From NCBI RefSeq assembly GCF_013141825.1, contig NZ_RZNH01000002.1, forward strand, positions 215,522-279,521: 64,000 nucleotides of DNA, written 5' to 3'. The DNA is from Marinifilum caeruleilacunae. GTDB taxonomy: Bacteria > Bacteroidota > Bacteroidia > Bacteroidales > Marinifilaceae. Under the pieces are notes generated by a model. That model saw only the letters and a program-made list of their open reading frames with translations. It was not told where the DNA came from and searched no databases. The position numbers were made by a program, and so were the translations under genes. Positions 48,166 to 56,838 of this stretch are shown here, one piece after another. Position 1 is the first letter of the stretch; every line of letters begins with the position of its first letter.

Positions 48166-48732
48166 TTTTCAAAATATAAATTACACTTAAATATTATTTC
48201 AATTTTAAGCTAATGTAAAGTTTTATTTACATTTTGACAAGTTTTTAATTCTTTTAGTATACATCTATTTACTTTTCTAGTCAAAAATAAAATCTATCAA
48301 TACACCTGTGTAGAATTGAAAAATATCATCCTCAACTATATCAATAAATAAAAATGATTAGAAAAATTTAACCTCAACGCAAAAGCTGATTATCACCACT
48401 TTACATTATCTTAAACATCAGAAAAATAGATACTAAAATGCCCAATAAAAGCCATTAAAAAAGTGGACTTTCGTCTGTCATTTTTGTAAATTACTTATTC
48501 CGAAAAAAATTGGGTATCAATTCTAAAAACAGGTTTAATTGCATCAATCTTTAAACTCAACCATGCAACACTTGTTTTTTAAAGAGGCGTAATTCTCCTG
48601 TATTGCGTTTTTGATATGATATAAACAGAATTTCCAAACAGGAAGAAGATACTACATTGGTAGTGGTTAGTGGTTAACCGAAGCGGCAGAATTTTTCCGT
48701 AGTCCCTTATTCAGAAAAATTCTGCCGGTTCA
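48166..48732. other. AT-rich intergenic region
   Basis: 567 bases with no convincing gene. Near its left side it should hold the promoter of the membrane/XRE pair. The long hairpin at 48684-48727 is the only strong structure; a direct repeat TAGTGGT-TAGTGGT precedes it. Confidence 0.55.
48684..48727. other. Perfect 14-bp stem-loop downstream of 74-aa membrane protein gene
   Basis: CGGCAGAATTTTTC (48684-48697) pairs with GAAAAATTCTGCCG (48714-48727). The T run is inside the stem and no T tract follows on either strand, so it is not a classic terminator; it may stabilise or process the 3' end of the mRNA. Confidence 0.55.
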
Positions 48733-48957
48733 TTATTCCAGCTCCTCATTTTCAGCTCTTTTCACACTTTTCATGCGCAGGTAAACCAGCCCCATAATGC
48801 TTAAAAATCCTAATACTTTAAGATATTGCCTGATTAAGGATACAGTATTTTCAGGACTTTCACTCAATACATCGGTATTGTTAATCAGTAATATTGAGCC
48901 AATAGAAAGCACCAATACTGCAAGGAGTATAATAGTTAATGTTCTTTTGTTCTTCAT
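48733..48957 (-). CDS. Small two-TM membrane protein, 74 aa
   Basis: The ATG at 48957 gives MKNKRTLTIILLAVLVLSIGSILL... with two membrane segments (about 6-25 and 44-62) and an acidic tail (KRAENEELE). A longer frame to 49044 starts with sequence unlike a protein and is not preferred. No family recognised. Confidence 0.65.
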   Translation of the reverse strand: MKNKRTLTIILLAVLVLSIGSILLINNTDVLSESPENTVSLIRQYLKVLGFLSIMGLVYLRMKSVKRAENEELE

Positions 48958-49101
48958 CGCGTTTATTTTAAAGCCTTGAAGATACATTTTTCCTGAAAAG
49001 AAACAGGGCTTAACTTTTAAAGAAATTAAGTACTGGATAATCAATCTAGAATTTCATATATTTAGTTATTTAGATTTAACTGATAACCAAAATGTAAGAT
49101 C

Positions 49102-51015
49102 ATGATTGATAAAATTAGTACCCTTGGCGGATACATACACGAATATCAAAAGAGTGTAGAGAATCCTCAAGCCTTTTGGAGTAGAATTGCAGAAAGCTTT
49201 TTTTGGCGTAAAAAGTGGGATAAAGTTCTGGATTGGAACTTTACAGAACCTCGGATCAATTGGTTCATCAACGGAAAATTGAACATTACCGAGAATATTT
49301 TTGAACGCCATCTGTTTACTCGAGGCGATCAGCCAGCCATAATATGGGAACCAAACGAACCCAATGATGAAAACAGGGTACTAACTTACAACGAACTTTT
49401 CCTGGAAGTGAAGAAATTCGCCAACCTAATGCTCAACCTGGGTATAGGCAAAGGCGACAGGGTTGCCATTTACATGCCTATGGTGCCTGAATTGGCCATT
49501 GCCATGTTGGCATGTGCCCGAATTGGAGCCATTCACTCCATAGTTTTTGCAGGCTTTTCGGCCAACTCCCTGGCCGATAGAATTAATGATGCAGAGGCCA
49601 AACTGGTAATAACATCGGATGGTGGATACCGCGGAAACAAAATTATCCCTATCAAAGAAATTGTTGATGAAGCATTGGAAAGCTGCTCTTCGGTTGAAAA
49701 AGTAGTGATGGTTAAAAGAACAAATTCCGATATCAATTTTAATACAGAAAGAGACATATGGTGGCACGAGGCAATGGCTGAAGCCGGGGAAGAGAACAAA
49801 GCAGAATTAATGGATGCAGAGGATACCCTTTTTATTCTTTATACATCGGGTTCAACCGATAAACCCAAAGGAATTGTGCATACTTGTGGTGGTTATATGG
49901 TATATTCGGCCTATACCTTTAAAAATGTATTCCAATATAGCGATGGCGATATTTATTTCTGCTCTGCAGATATTGGTTGGATTACCGGTCACTCTTACAT
50001 TGTTTATGGACCCTTACTGAATGGCGCTACAACTGTAATGTTCGAGGGAATTCCTACCTATCCCGATGCAGGAAGATACTGGGATATTGTAAACAAATAC
50101 GGAGTTGCCCAGTTTTATACGGCTCCAACGGCCATCCGCTCTCTCATCTCAATGGGACAAGAGTATGTCGAGAATAAAGACCTTTCAACATTAAAAGTAC
50201 TGGGAACGGTTGGAGAACCCATTAACGAAGAGGCGTGGCACTGGTACCACGATCATGTGGGAAAAAACAGGTGCCCGATTGTTGATACCTGGTGGCAGAC
50301 CGAAACGGGTGGAATATCCATTAGTCCAATTGCAGGTATTATTCCAACCAAACCGGGATTTGCCACTCTTCCACAACCAGGCATTCAACCCATTATTGTT
50401 GATGGCGATGGCAATGAGCTATCGAGCAAGAGTGTTGAGGGCAATTTGTGTATTAAATATCCATGGCCGGGAATGCTAAGAACCATTTGGGGCGATCATG
50501 AACGCTTCAAAAAAACCTATTTCAGCACCTTCGAGAATTTGTATTTTTCGGGCGACGGAGTAAAACGGGACGAAGATGGATACTATAGAATTCTGGGCCG
50601 TGTGGATGATGTAATCAATGTTTCGGGACACAGAATGGGAACTGCAGAAGTCGAAAATGCCATTAACGAGCATCCTCTTGTGAATGAATCGGCCGTTGTG
50701 GGCTATCCACACGAAATCAAAGGACAGGGAATTTATGCCTTTGTGGTTTGCGGTGAACTTTCAACAGGTGGTGAAGAAGGAATTAAAACCAGTATCCGTA
50801 AAGGGGTAACTAAAATCATTGGGCCGATTGCAAAGCCAGATAAGATTCAGTTGGTTCGTGGTTTGCCTAAAACCCGATCGGGAAAGATTATGAGGCGTAT
50901 TTTACGAAAAATTGCCCAGGGAGATTACAGCAATTTCGGCGATATCTCCACACTTTTGGATACTTCGGTGGTAGAGGAGATTATTAAAGGTGCGCTGGAA
51001 GATGTAAAAGATTAA
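49102..51015 (+). CDS. acs: Acetyl/propionyl-CoA synthetase (acs-like)
   Basis: A 637-residue ANL-superfamily ligase activating a short-chain acid to its acyl-AMP and then CoA thioester. Motifs: FILYTSGSTDKPKGIVH (A3), WWQTETGG (A5), YFSGDGVKRDEDGYY (A7), GRVDDVINVSGHRMG (A8) and the catalytic Lys in PKTRSGKIMRRIL. Typical length for acetyl-CoA synthetase. The terminator 12 bases after the stop shows it is transcribed alone. Confidence 0.95.
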   Translation: MIDKISTLGGYIHEYQKSVENPQAFWSRIAESFFWRKKWDKVLDWNFTEPRINWFINGKLNITENIFERHLFTRGDQPAIIWEPNEPNDENRVLTYNELFLEVKKFANLMLNLGIGKGDRVAIYMPMVPELAIAMLACARIGAIHSIVFAGFSANSLADRINDAEAKLVITSDGGYRGNKIIPIKEIVDEALESCSSVEKVVMVKRTNSDINFNTERDIWWHEAMAEAGEENKAELMDAEDTLFILYTSGSTDKPKGIVHTCGGYMVYSAYTFKNVFQYSDGDIYFCSADIGWITGHSYIVYGPLLNGATTVMFEGIPTYPDAGRYWDIVNKYGVAQFYTAPTAIRSLISMGQEYVENKDLSTLKVLGTVGEPINEEAWHWYHDHVGKNRCPIVDTWWQTETGGISISPIAGIIPTKPGFATLPQPGIQPIIVDGDGNELSSKSVEGNLCIKYPWPGMLRTIWGDHERFKKTYFSTFENLYFSGDGVKRDEDGYYRILGRVDDVINVSGHRMGTAEVENAINEHPLVNESAVVGYPHEIKGQGIYAFVVCGELSTGGEEGIKTSIRKGVTKIIGPIAKPDKIQLVRGLPKTRSGKIMRRILRKIAQGDYSNFGDISTLLDTSVVEEIIKGALEDVKD

Positions 51016-51026
51016 GATTACAGGAA

Positions 51027-51056
51027 AAGATCATTCAAATTGAATGGTCTTTTTTA
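51027..51056 (+). terminator. Terminator of acs
   Basis: AAGATCATTC (51027-51036) pairs with GAATGGTCTT (one G-U), followed by six T. Confidence 0.85.
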
Positions 51057-51133
51057 TGGAATTAATCCCACATTCATTGGTTTTTCTTGTCATAATTTCC
51101 TATTTTAAGTTATATCATTCAATTTATACGTAC

Positions 51134-51889
51134 ATGAAAATTGGTGTTGCTCTTGGAGGTGGAGGAGCAAGAGGATTTGCTCATTTAGGTGTTTTAAAAG
51201 CGCTCGAGGAAAAAGGCATTAAGCCTGATATTATTTCGGGTGTAAGTGCTGGTGCTCTTATTGGTGCCTTTATTGCTTCAGGTTTTTCCTATACAAAAAT
51301 CTTAAAGGCATTAAAGAACAAGGGTGTAATGGCCTATTCGAAATGGCAATATCCGCGACATGGATTATTCAGTTTGGTTGGCCTGGAAAAAGAGGTGAAA
51401 AAACACATCAAAACCAAGAAAATCGAAAATCTCAAAATCCCTCTATTTATTGCAGTTTCTAATTTAAACGATGGCAGGGTCGAGTACATAAAAGAAGGTG
51501 ATCTTTTTAAATATTTAATGGCTTCGGTAAGTATTCCTGTACTGTTCTCGCCCGTTCAAATGGATGATATCATGTATGTAGATGGAGGTTTATTCGATAA
51601 CCTTCCCATATCGCCCTTAATCAATAAATGTGATATTATTATTGCTGTGAATGTGAGTCCGATTCAGAAGATTGAAAAATTCGATAATTTGGTTCAGGTA
51701 GCCTCAAGAACCTTTCAATTGGGCGTTCATTCCAATGTAATCCGACACAAGGAAAAATGTTCTCTATTAATTGAACCCACAGGCTTACGCGATTATGAAA
51801 TTCTTAATGGCAACAAGGCTCAGGAAATTTTTGAATTGGGATATGAATATACCAAAAACCTAGACATCCCTCCTTTGGATGAATTGTAA
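51134..51889 (+). CDS. Patatin-like phospholipase
   Basis: A 251-residue protein from the ATG at 51134, which sits directly before the family N-terminus MKIGVALGGGGARG; the longer frame from 51044 starts inside the acs terminator. The oxyanion hole GGGGARG, nucleophile GVSAG (Ser38) and the Asp in DGGLFDN are all present. RssA/YchK group of small cytosolic patatins. Lipid or lysophospholipid hydrolase; natural substrate unknown. Confidence 0.92.
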   Translation: MKIGVALGGGGARGFAHLGVLKALEEKGIKPDIISGVSAGALIGAFIASGFSYTKILKALKNKGVMAYSKWQYPRHGLFSLVGLEKEVKKHIKTKKIENLKIPLFIAVSNLNDGRVEYIKEGDLFKYLMASVSIPVLFSPVQMDDIMYVDGGLFDNLPISPLINKCDIIIAVNVSPIQKIEKFDNLVQVASRTFQLGVHSNVIRHKEKCSLLIEPTGLRDYEILNGNKAQEIFELGYEYTKNLDIPPLDEL

Positions 51890-51981
51890 ACTGAATCAGG
51901 AATTTAATCTATTTATGGTTTCATTTTCAAACAATAAAGCTATCTTTAGCTTACCCAATTAATTAAGAAACAAAACCCACT

Positions 51982-52425
51982 ATGATTACAAAAAAAGAAA
52001 AAGCAATTGAAAGCTTTAAATCTGGAATGAACTGTGCGCAATCTGTTCTACTTGCATACTCCGATCAATACAAATTTGATGATAACCTGGCATTTCAAAT
52101 CTCCAGTGGATTTGGAGGCGGAATGGGACGATTGCAGAAAACCTGTGGAGCGGTTACCGGTGCTTTCATGCTAATTGGCATTCACAATTGCGAGAAAAAT
52201 TCAAACCACAGTTTGCAGACCGATAACAATCGATCCATGATTCAGGAATTCAACCGAAGGTTTACGCAAACCTACGAATCACTGGAGTGCAAAGACATTA
52301 TTAAATGTGATTTGAATACAGAAGAAGGTCAAAAATATTGCAAGGAGAACAATACCAAAGAAACCATTTGTGCCAAATGCATTTCCGACTCCATTGAGAT
52401 TGTCGACTCCTTAATCAATTCATAA
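51982..52425 (+). CDS. C_GCAxxG_C_C family protein
   Basis: A 147-residue protein with the family pattern of conserved Cys/Gly: MNCAQSV, GFGGGMGRLQKTCGAVTGAFM, then CKDIIKCD and CAKCISDS. The Cys set suggests metal or redox cofactor binding; family function is unknown. The box TATCTTTA (51941-51948) is a possible -7 element. A strong bidirectional terminator follows. Confidence 0.88.
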   Translation: MITKKEKAIESFKSGMNCAQSVLLAYSDQYKFDDNLAFQISSGFGGGMGRLQKTCGAVTGAFMLIGIHNCEKNSNHSLQTDNNRSMIQEFNRRFTQTYESLECKDIIKCDLNTEEGQKYCKENNTKETICAKCISDSIEIVDSLINS

Positions 52426-52457
52426 AAAAAGCAGGCTTAAAAGCCTGCTTTCTTTTT
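52424..52457. terminator. Bidirectional terminator
   Basis: AAAGCAGGCTT (52428-52438) and AAGCCTGCTTT (52441-52451) with a 2-base loop; the flanks give T runs on both strands. It serves the C_GCAxxG_C_C gene and the convergent cysteate-synthase-like gene. Confidence 0.93.
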
Positions 52458-53769
52458 ATACTGTAGTTTTGATTTCTATTTTAAATAGCTTCTCCATGAC
52501 TTCTCTAACTTCACTCACGTCCGGATTAATATCGAACACATGAGAAGGTTTCAGATAAAGAATATCTTTCTCACGTTTGAATCTCTCTTCTCCACCACCT
52601 GTAATATTTAGCACTATGCATGCATCTTTATCCAATTTGCCCTCTTTGGCGTGATTGATTAAAGTAGCTGTTGCAACAGCAGCAGCTGGGTGAATATCAT
52701 TGCCTTCTGTCTCTTCAAAAATTCTTGCAGCTTCGGCAGCTTCTTCGTTAGTGGCTTTTAACACATCTCCGCCAGCATCTTTCAAAGCATCGTACAAACC
52801 ACCTACAATTGAGTAAGGAGGTTTTCTATTCGACAATACCTTCGCAACAATTTCCTCTACTTGCTTTCTTGCCAAATCATCATCCAAAGGAAGCATTTCT
52901 CTCGAATCTTCTTTCCATGCATCATGCATTGGCAGGAATGGAGTATTCTGAGAAACCATTAATTTCATTTTGTTGGAACCAAATCTTCCATCCTCTATAA
53001 AACGTAAGTTTGCCTCCCAGGCAGCAATCGCTCCTGTACCCGAACCTACGGCCTGAAAATAAAAATCAGGAATTTTACCGATTTCGGTTACAGCAGAATT
53101 CACTGTGCAAGCCATACCATCGCGTCTGGCAACATTTTTTGCTCCTCCTTCGGCAATGAAACCATCTAACTGGCAAGCCAGTTCCGACAGGTGAATTGCA
53201 TCGAAATAATCGCTACCCGATTTTGTAACCACAAGTCTTACATTGTCCTTAATTGGCTCATCGAACCACAAGGCACCAATATTATCTTCGGGCACACATA
53301 ATAAAAGAGGAATATTATTATCTGAACAAACCCTGGCAAATGCACGGGCAGTATTTCCTGCCGAGGCAACAACCAGGATATTCTTGTCAACTTCTAATCT
53401 ACCACCAACAGAGTATGCTTCTGTTTCTTTAAAAGAGCAAGTTCTGAAGTTGGCACCTTTTTCGGGCCAGTAGCCACTAAATGTAATGTAAAGATTATTC
53501 AAACCAAGATACTTTGCCAAACCTTCACTTTTATAGGTAGCTGGCGCCGAAGATCCTTCTAATGTTTTATGAACAGGTAACCAATCGGAGAACTTATAAA
53601 TTCCAAGGGAGTTATCTTTTACTTCAATTTGCTTTTTGTCGTAAATTGCTCGAATTAAACAAGGTTTCTCTTCACCGGGTGCATCTAAAGTCCATCCTTC
53701 GTCCTCAAATCTTTTACCCGTTTCTAGCGACTCTAAAATATAGTCGGTTGGTCGAAAATCTTTTGTCAT
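52456..53769 (-). CDS. Cysteate synthase-like PLP enzyme (threonine synthase fold)
   Basis: A 437-residue fold-type II PLP enzyme. The cofactor Lys is Lys114 (TCSFKETEAYS), the phosphate loop is VASAGNTARAFA, VGSGTGAIAA and a TGGGEERF motif follow. It resembles threonine synthase but with the SFKE rather than SFKD lysine segment. From memory this matches cysteate synthase, which makes cysteate from O-phosphoserine and sulfite; in Bacteroidota this feeds sulfonolipid (capnine) synthesis. The next steps (cysteate acyltransferase and reductase) are not in this window. Function is family-based and needs confirmation against threonine synthase. Confidence 0.8.
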   Translation of the reverse strand: MTKDFRPTDYILESLETGKRFEDEGWTLDAPGEEKPCLIRAIYDKKQIEVKDNSLGIYKFSDWLPVHKTLEGSSAPATYKSEGLAKYLGLNNLYITFSGYWPEKGANFRTCSFKETEAYSVGGRLEVDKNILVVASAGNTARAFARVCSDNNIPLLLCVPEDNIGALWFDEPIKDNVRLVVTKSGSDYFDAIHLSELACQLDGFIAEGGAKNVARRDGMACTVNSAVTEIGKIPDFYFQAVGSGTGAIAAWEANLRFIEDGRFGSNKMKLMVSQNTPFLPMHDAWKEDSREMLPLDDDLARKQVEEIVAKVLSNRKPPYSIVGGLYDALKDAGGDVLKATNEEAAEAARIFEETEGNDIHPAAAVATATLINHAKEGKLDKDACIVLNITGGGEERFKREKDILYLKPSHVFDINPDVSEVREVMEKLFKIEIKTTV

Positions 53770-53948
53770 TTTTACTTGTTTTTATTTTGAAGATGTAAAA
53801 ATAGTGATTTTACTGTAAGGTTAACCTTTTTGGGATTTTTTATACCTCTCCAATCAAGAATATTTACGAACAATAAAAAAATATTTTCATCGATTTGATA
53901 CCATATTTTTCTCCAAAATCCTATCTTTAATAATCAAAATAATAAACT

Positions 53949-54926
53949 ATGACAGTTAGCTGGGGAATATTAGGCGCAGGTAAAATTGCCAATAAATTTG
54001 CCAATGATTTTAAGGTGGTACCAAACGGAAAAATCATTGCAGTGGCCTCACGTTCCGAGTCAAAAGCGAGTAATTTTGCCGAAAAATATCAAATAGAACA
54101 TTCCTATACTTCCTACGAGAGTATGATGTCAAATCCTGATATTCAGGTTGTATATGTGGCAACACCTCATAACTTCCATTTTGAACATGCCAGCTTGTGT
54201 TTGAATCATGGCAAAGCGGTTTTATGCGAGAAACCAGTTTGTGTTAACGCTGCGCAGTTGGAACAATTAAGCAATTTGGCCAAAGAGAAAGGCCTGTTTT
54301 TTATGGAAGGCATGTGGACCTATTATTTGCCTGCCATTTTAAAATCGATGGAATGGATAGATGCCGGAAAAATTGGTGATGTTTTACAATTGCAGGTAAG
54401 TTTTGGTTTTGTAGGCGATATGAAAGCAGAAGGCAGGTTGGCGAATGCAAATTTGGCCGGTGGTGCTTTACTGGATATAGGAATTTATGGTGTGGCAATT
54501 TCCGAACTGGTTTTTAACCAAAAAATAGATTCCATTCAAAGCTTTGCTGAAATTGGAAAAACAGGTATCGACGAATACAATAGTATTCAGCTCAAATATG
54601 CCAATGGTGGACTTTCGCAAATTTCAAGTTCATTTCGTTCCAATTTAAAGAACGAAGCTGTGATATACGGTACTAAAGGAAGAATTGAAATTCCAAGCTT
54701 CTGGATGGCAAAAAAAACCATTTTGTATACCGAAAACGAGATTCTCGAATTTGAAGATGAAAGCAAAGAGTTGGGTTATAATTATGAAGCCTATGCCGTT
54801 GGAGAATTGATTAAAAAAGGCAAATTAGAAAGTTCGATAATTCCGATATGGAAGAGCAAAAAAATATTATCTGTTCTTGATGAGATCAGAGATCAAATAG
54901 AATTAAAATATCCTTTTGAAGATTAA
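53949..54926 (+). CDS. Gfo/Idh/MocA-family oxidoreductase
   Basis: A 325-residue NAD(P)-dependent dehydrogenase: Rossmann motif GILGAGKIANKF (6-17), catalytic-loop EKP at 94-96, and the C-terminal DIGIYGV region, as in the dihydrodiol dehydrogenase branch. Acts on a sugar or related alcohol; substrate unknown. TATCTTTA at 53922-53929 is a weak -7 candidate. It lies two bases before the next gene and is clearly co-transcribed with it. Confidence 0.93.
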   Translation: MTVSWGILGAGKIANKFANDFKVVPNGKIIAVASRSESKASNFAEKYQIEHSYTSYESMMSNPDIQVVYVATPHNFHFEHASLCLNHGKAVLCEKPVCVNAAQLEQLSNLAKEKGLFFMEGMWTYYLPAILKSMEWIDAGKIGDVLQLQVSFGFVGDMKAEGRLANANLAGGALLDIGIYGVAISELVFNQKIDSIQSFAEIGKTGIDEYNSIQLKYANGGLSQISSSFRSNLKNEAVIYGTKGRIEIPSFWMAKKTILYTENEILEFEDESKELGYNYEAYAVGELIKKGKLESSIIPIWKSKKILSVLDEIRDQIELKYPFED

Positions 54927-54928
54927 AT

Positions 54929-55396
54929 ATGGATCAGAACGAAATCGTATTGGGTAAAGGCATTTCAGGAGTTTGCTTTGGCATGATACAAGCCGAAGTT
55001 GAAAAATTACTGGGTAAAGCAGACGAAGTTGGAGAATATTCACTTTCTCCGAGCGAAAACAGTATTACCCTTTTTTACAACTCCAAAGGATTGAGTTTTA
55101 CCTTCGAATCGGTAGATCAGTTCAAATTGAGTTACATCTCGGTTCATAATAAAAACTACCATATTTTCAGCTTCATCAAAATTGGTTTGTCAAAACGAAA
55201 CTTGCTTGATGAATTGGAACATTTCCAATTGGGCAAACCTGAATTCGAAAAGGCTGACTCTGAAGAATTTCCCACACACGAATTGATTTATTTTCCAGGA
55301 GAAAACCTACACCTGTGGTTGGATGAAGGAAGAATATCGGAAATTCAGTTTGGCCCTTTTTGGGAAGATATGAAAACAATTGTTTGGGAAGATTAG
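54929..55396 (+). CDS. Hypothetical 155-aa protein, BamE/SmpA-like half repeats
   Basis: A cytosolic 155-residue protein with the N-terminal pattern GISGVCFGMIQAEVEKLLGKADEV and a later FIKIGLSKRNLLDELEHFQLGKP, suggesting two copies of a small alpha-beta motif as in BamE-like folds, though no signal peptide is present. Family unknown. Two bases after the oxidoreductase stop, so functionally linked by co-expression. Confidence 0.7.
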   Translation: MDQNEIVLGKGISGVCFGMIQAEVEKLLGKADEVGEYSLSPSENSITLFYNSKGLSFTFESVDQFKLSYISVHNKNYHIFSFIKIGLSKRNLLDELEHFQLGKPEFEKADSEEFPTHELIYFPGENLHLWLDEGRISEIQFGPFWEDMKTIVWED

Positions 55397-55472
55397 GGCA
55401 AAAATCCGTTTACAGAAAAATAGAAATATTTGAAATATCCAGGCAAGAATTAGAACTGGAGGAGGATAAAAG

Positions 55473-55513
55473 AAAACTCCCTGTATGTACAATGGCAGCA
55501 GGGAGTTTTTTCT
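55473..55513. terminator. Bidirectional terminator
   Basis: AAAACTCCCTG pairs with CAGGGAGTTTT with a 15-base loop, T runs on both strands. Serves the plus-strand oxidoreductase pair and the minus-strand secreted protein. Confidence 0.9.
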
Positions 55514-55515
55514 TT

Positions 55516-56607
55516 TTAAAATTTTAACTGATCGGCAATTTTCAGCAATTCACTTTTTCCAAATGCATTGGAGCTTACGATGGAAACCACCATATCTTTC
55601 GATGGATACTTAATGATTAAAGCAACTCCATCAAAATCTTCCTCATCTCCACCAGTAGCATTGCCCAAATACATATCGTTTCCATTGTGTTTGAAATGTT
55701 GATATCTGGCCAATTCATCGCCATAATCCTGAGACTGGATATTCTCAATGGAACTTGCCACGATCATAAAATTCTCATTCATCGATTTCATGTAGGTCGT
55801 TATGTGCTGACCATCCATACTCATGGCCATAGCTTTTTTATATCCATTAAATTCGATGTTTTGGGTTGCTTTTTTGAAGCTTTCAAAAGGATAGCTAACT
55901 GGAATGGCTTCGCTATCATCTTCATCATCGTATGAATCGTTGTAATATTCCCCATCAAGATCAGAAAACTGACCTTCAGCACTATTCAGATCGGTCCAAT
56001 CAATGTTTTGTGGTGGCGAAAACTTAGATGCAGGAACCGAAATGTTCTCTTTAAACAATGTGGCTGTTTCGGTATTTTTCTTTCCCAGCAAATTTACCTT
56101 TGTTTTTAAAACCACACCTTTATAAATGGTTTCGGTAACTCCCAATACCTTAATTAAATCGCACTTACGACCCAACATATTGGTTGTTCCAAGCTTGGTC
56201 CCACCAAGATCACTAAATATTTCATCAGCAAACTGATTTTTTTGTTCTTCAGACATCTGATCGTAAGCCTGGTAAAATTCTGCAGGAACACCATAAGTGT
56301 GTTTCGTTCCTGTGCCAGACAACAAATCAACACTATAAAACTCTTCCCCATTTACAATACTAAGTGTATGGGTTTCTTCCACCGATTTCATGCCAAAAAT
56401 TTCGGTTGTTGTTACGACTTTTAACTCATCGCGGTATTGTCTACCATAATTATCGAACCAAATGGTACGAATCCCTTCGGATATTCCTTCAACTTTCATT
56501 TCGAGATGTCCTGATTTCACCAGGAATCTTTTGTGATTTACCTGTGCAGAAAGAGCGATGTGCGTTGAAAGCAGCACCACACAGGCTGTTAATACTTTAA
56601 AATTCAT
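55516..56607 (-). CDS. Secreted hypothetical protein, 363 aa
   Basis: Signal peptide about 1-21 (ALSAQ). The mature protein is beta-rich (LVKSGHLEMKVEG; ETIYKGVVLKTKVNL) with an acidic stretch YYNDSYDDEDDSEA near residue 215 and a C-terminal domain (HITTYMKSMNENFMIVASS; DGVALIIKYPSKDMVVSIVSSNAF). No family recognised. Probably periplasmic. Confidence 0.75.
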   Translation of the reverse strand: MNFKVLTACVVLLSTHIALSAQVNHKRFLVKSGHLEMKVEGISEGIRTIWFDNYGRQYRDELKVVTTTEIFGMKSVEETHTLSIVNGEEFYSVDLLSGTGTKHTYGVPAEFYQAYDQMSEEQKNQFADEIFSDLGGTKLGTTNMLGRKCDLIKVLGVTETIYKGVVLKTKVNLLGKKNTETATLFKENISVPASKFSPPQNIDWTDLNSAEGQFSDLDGEYYNDSYDDEDDSEAIPVSYPFESFKKATQNIEFNGYKKAMAMSMDGQHITTYMKSMNENFMIVASSIENIQSQDYGDELARYQHFKHNGNDMYLGNATGGDEEDFDGVALIIKYPSKDMVVSIVSSNAFGKSELLKIADQLKF

Positions 56608-56838
56608 CTGTTTAATTGGTTTTAAGTAAATATATAGTTGTGTATAACCAATCTAAATTAAGAAGATCTATACTACTAGCAAAATATAATTTATTGTCTG
56701 TTTAATTGTTCATAAAAACTTAACATAGAAACCGCTAATAATAAGATAGAATTGCAAGTAAAGTGGAAATAGTATTAGCTTTCTCGATTATTTTATGCTA
56801 TAATCGTAGCGAAATACGAAACCAAACAACCTAAAACT

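Noticed and set aside
51044-51133. Upstream start of the patatin gene
   Set aside because: It lies inside the acs terminator and the patatin motif begins exactly at the ATG at 51134.
51941-53929. TATCTTTA boxes at 51941 and 53922 as promoters
   Set aside because: They miss the final G of TAnnTTTG and have no well-placed -33 element; mentioned only in the gene entries.
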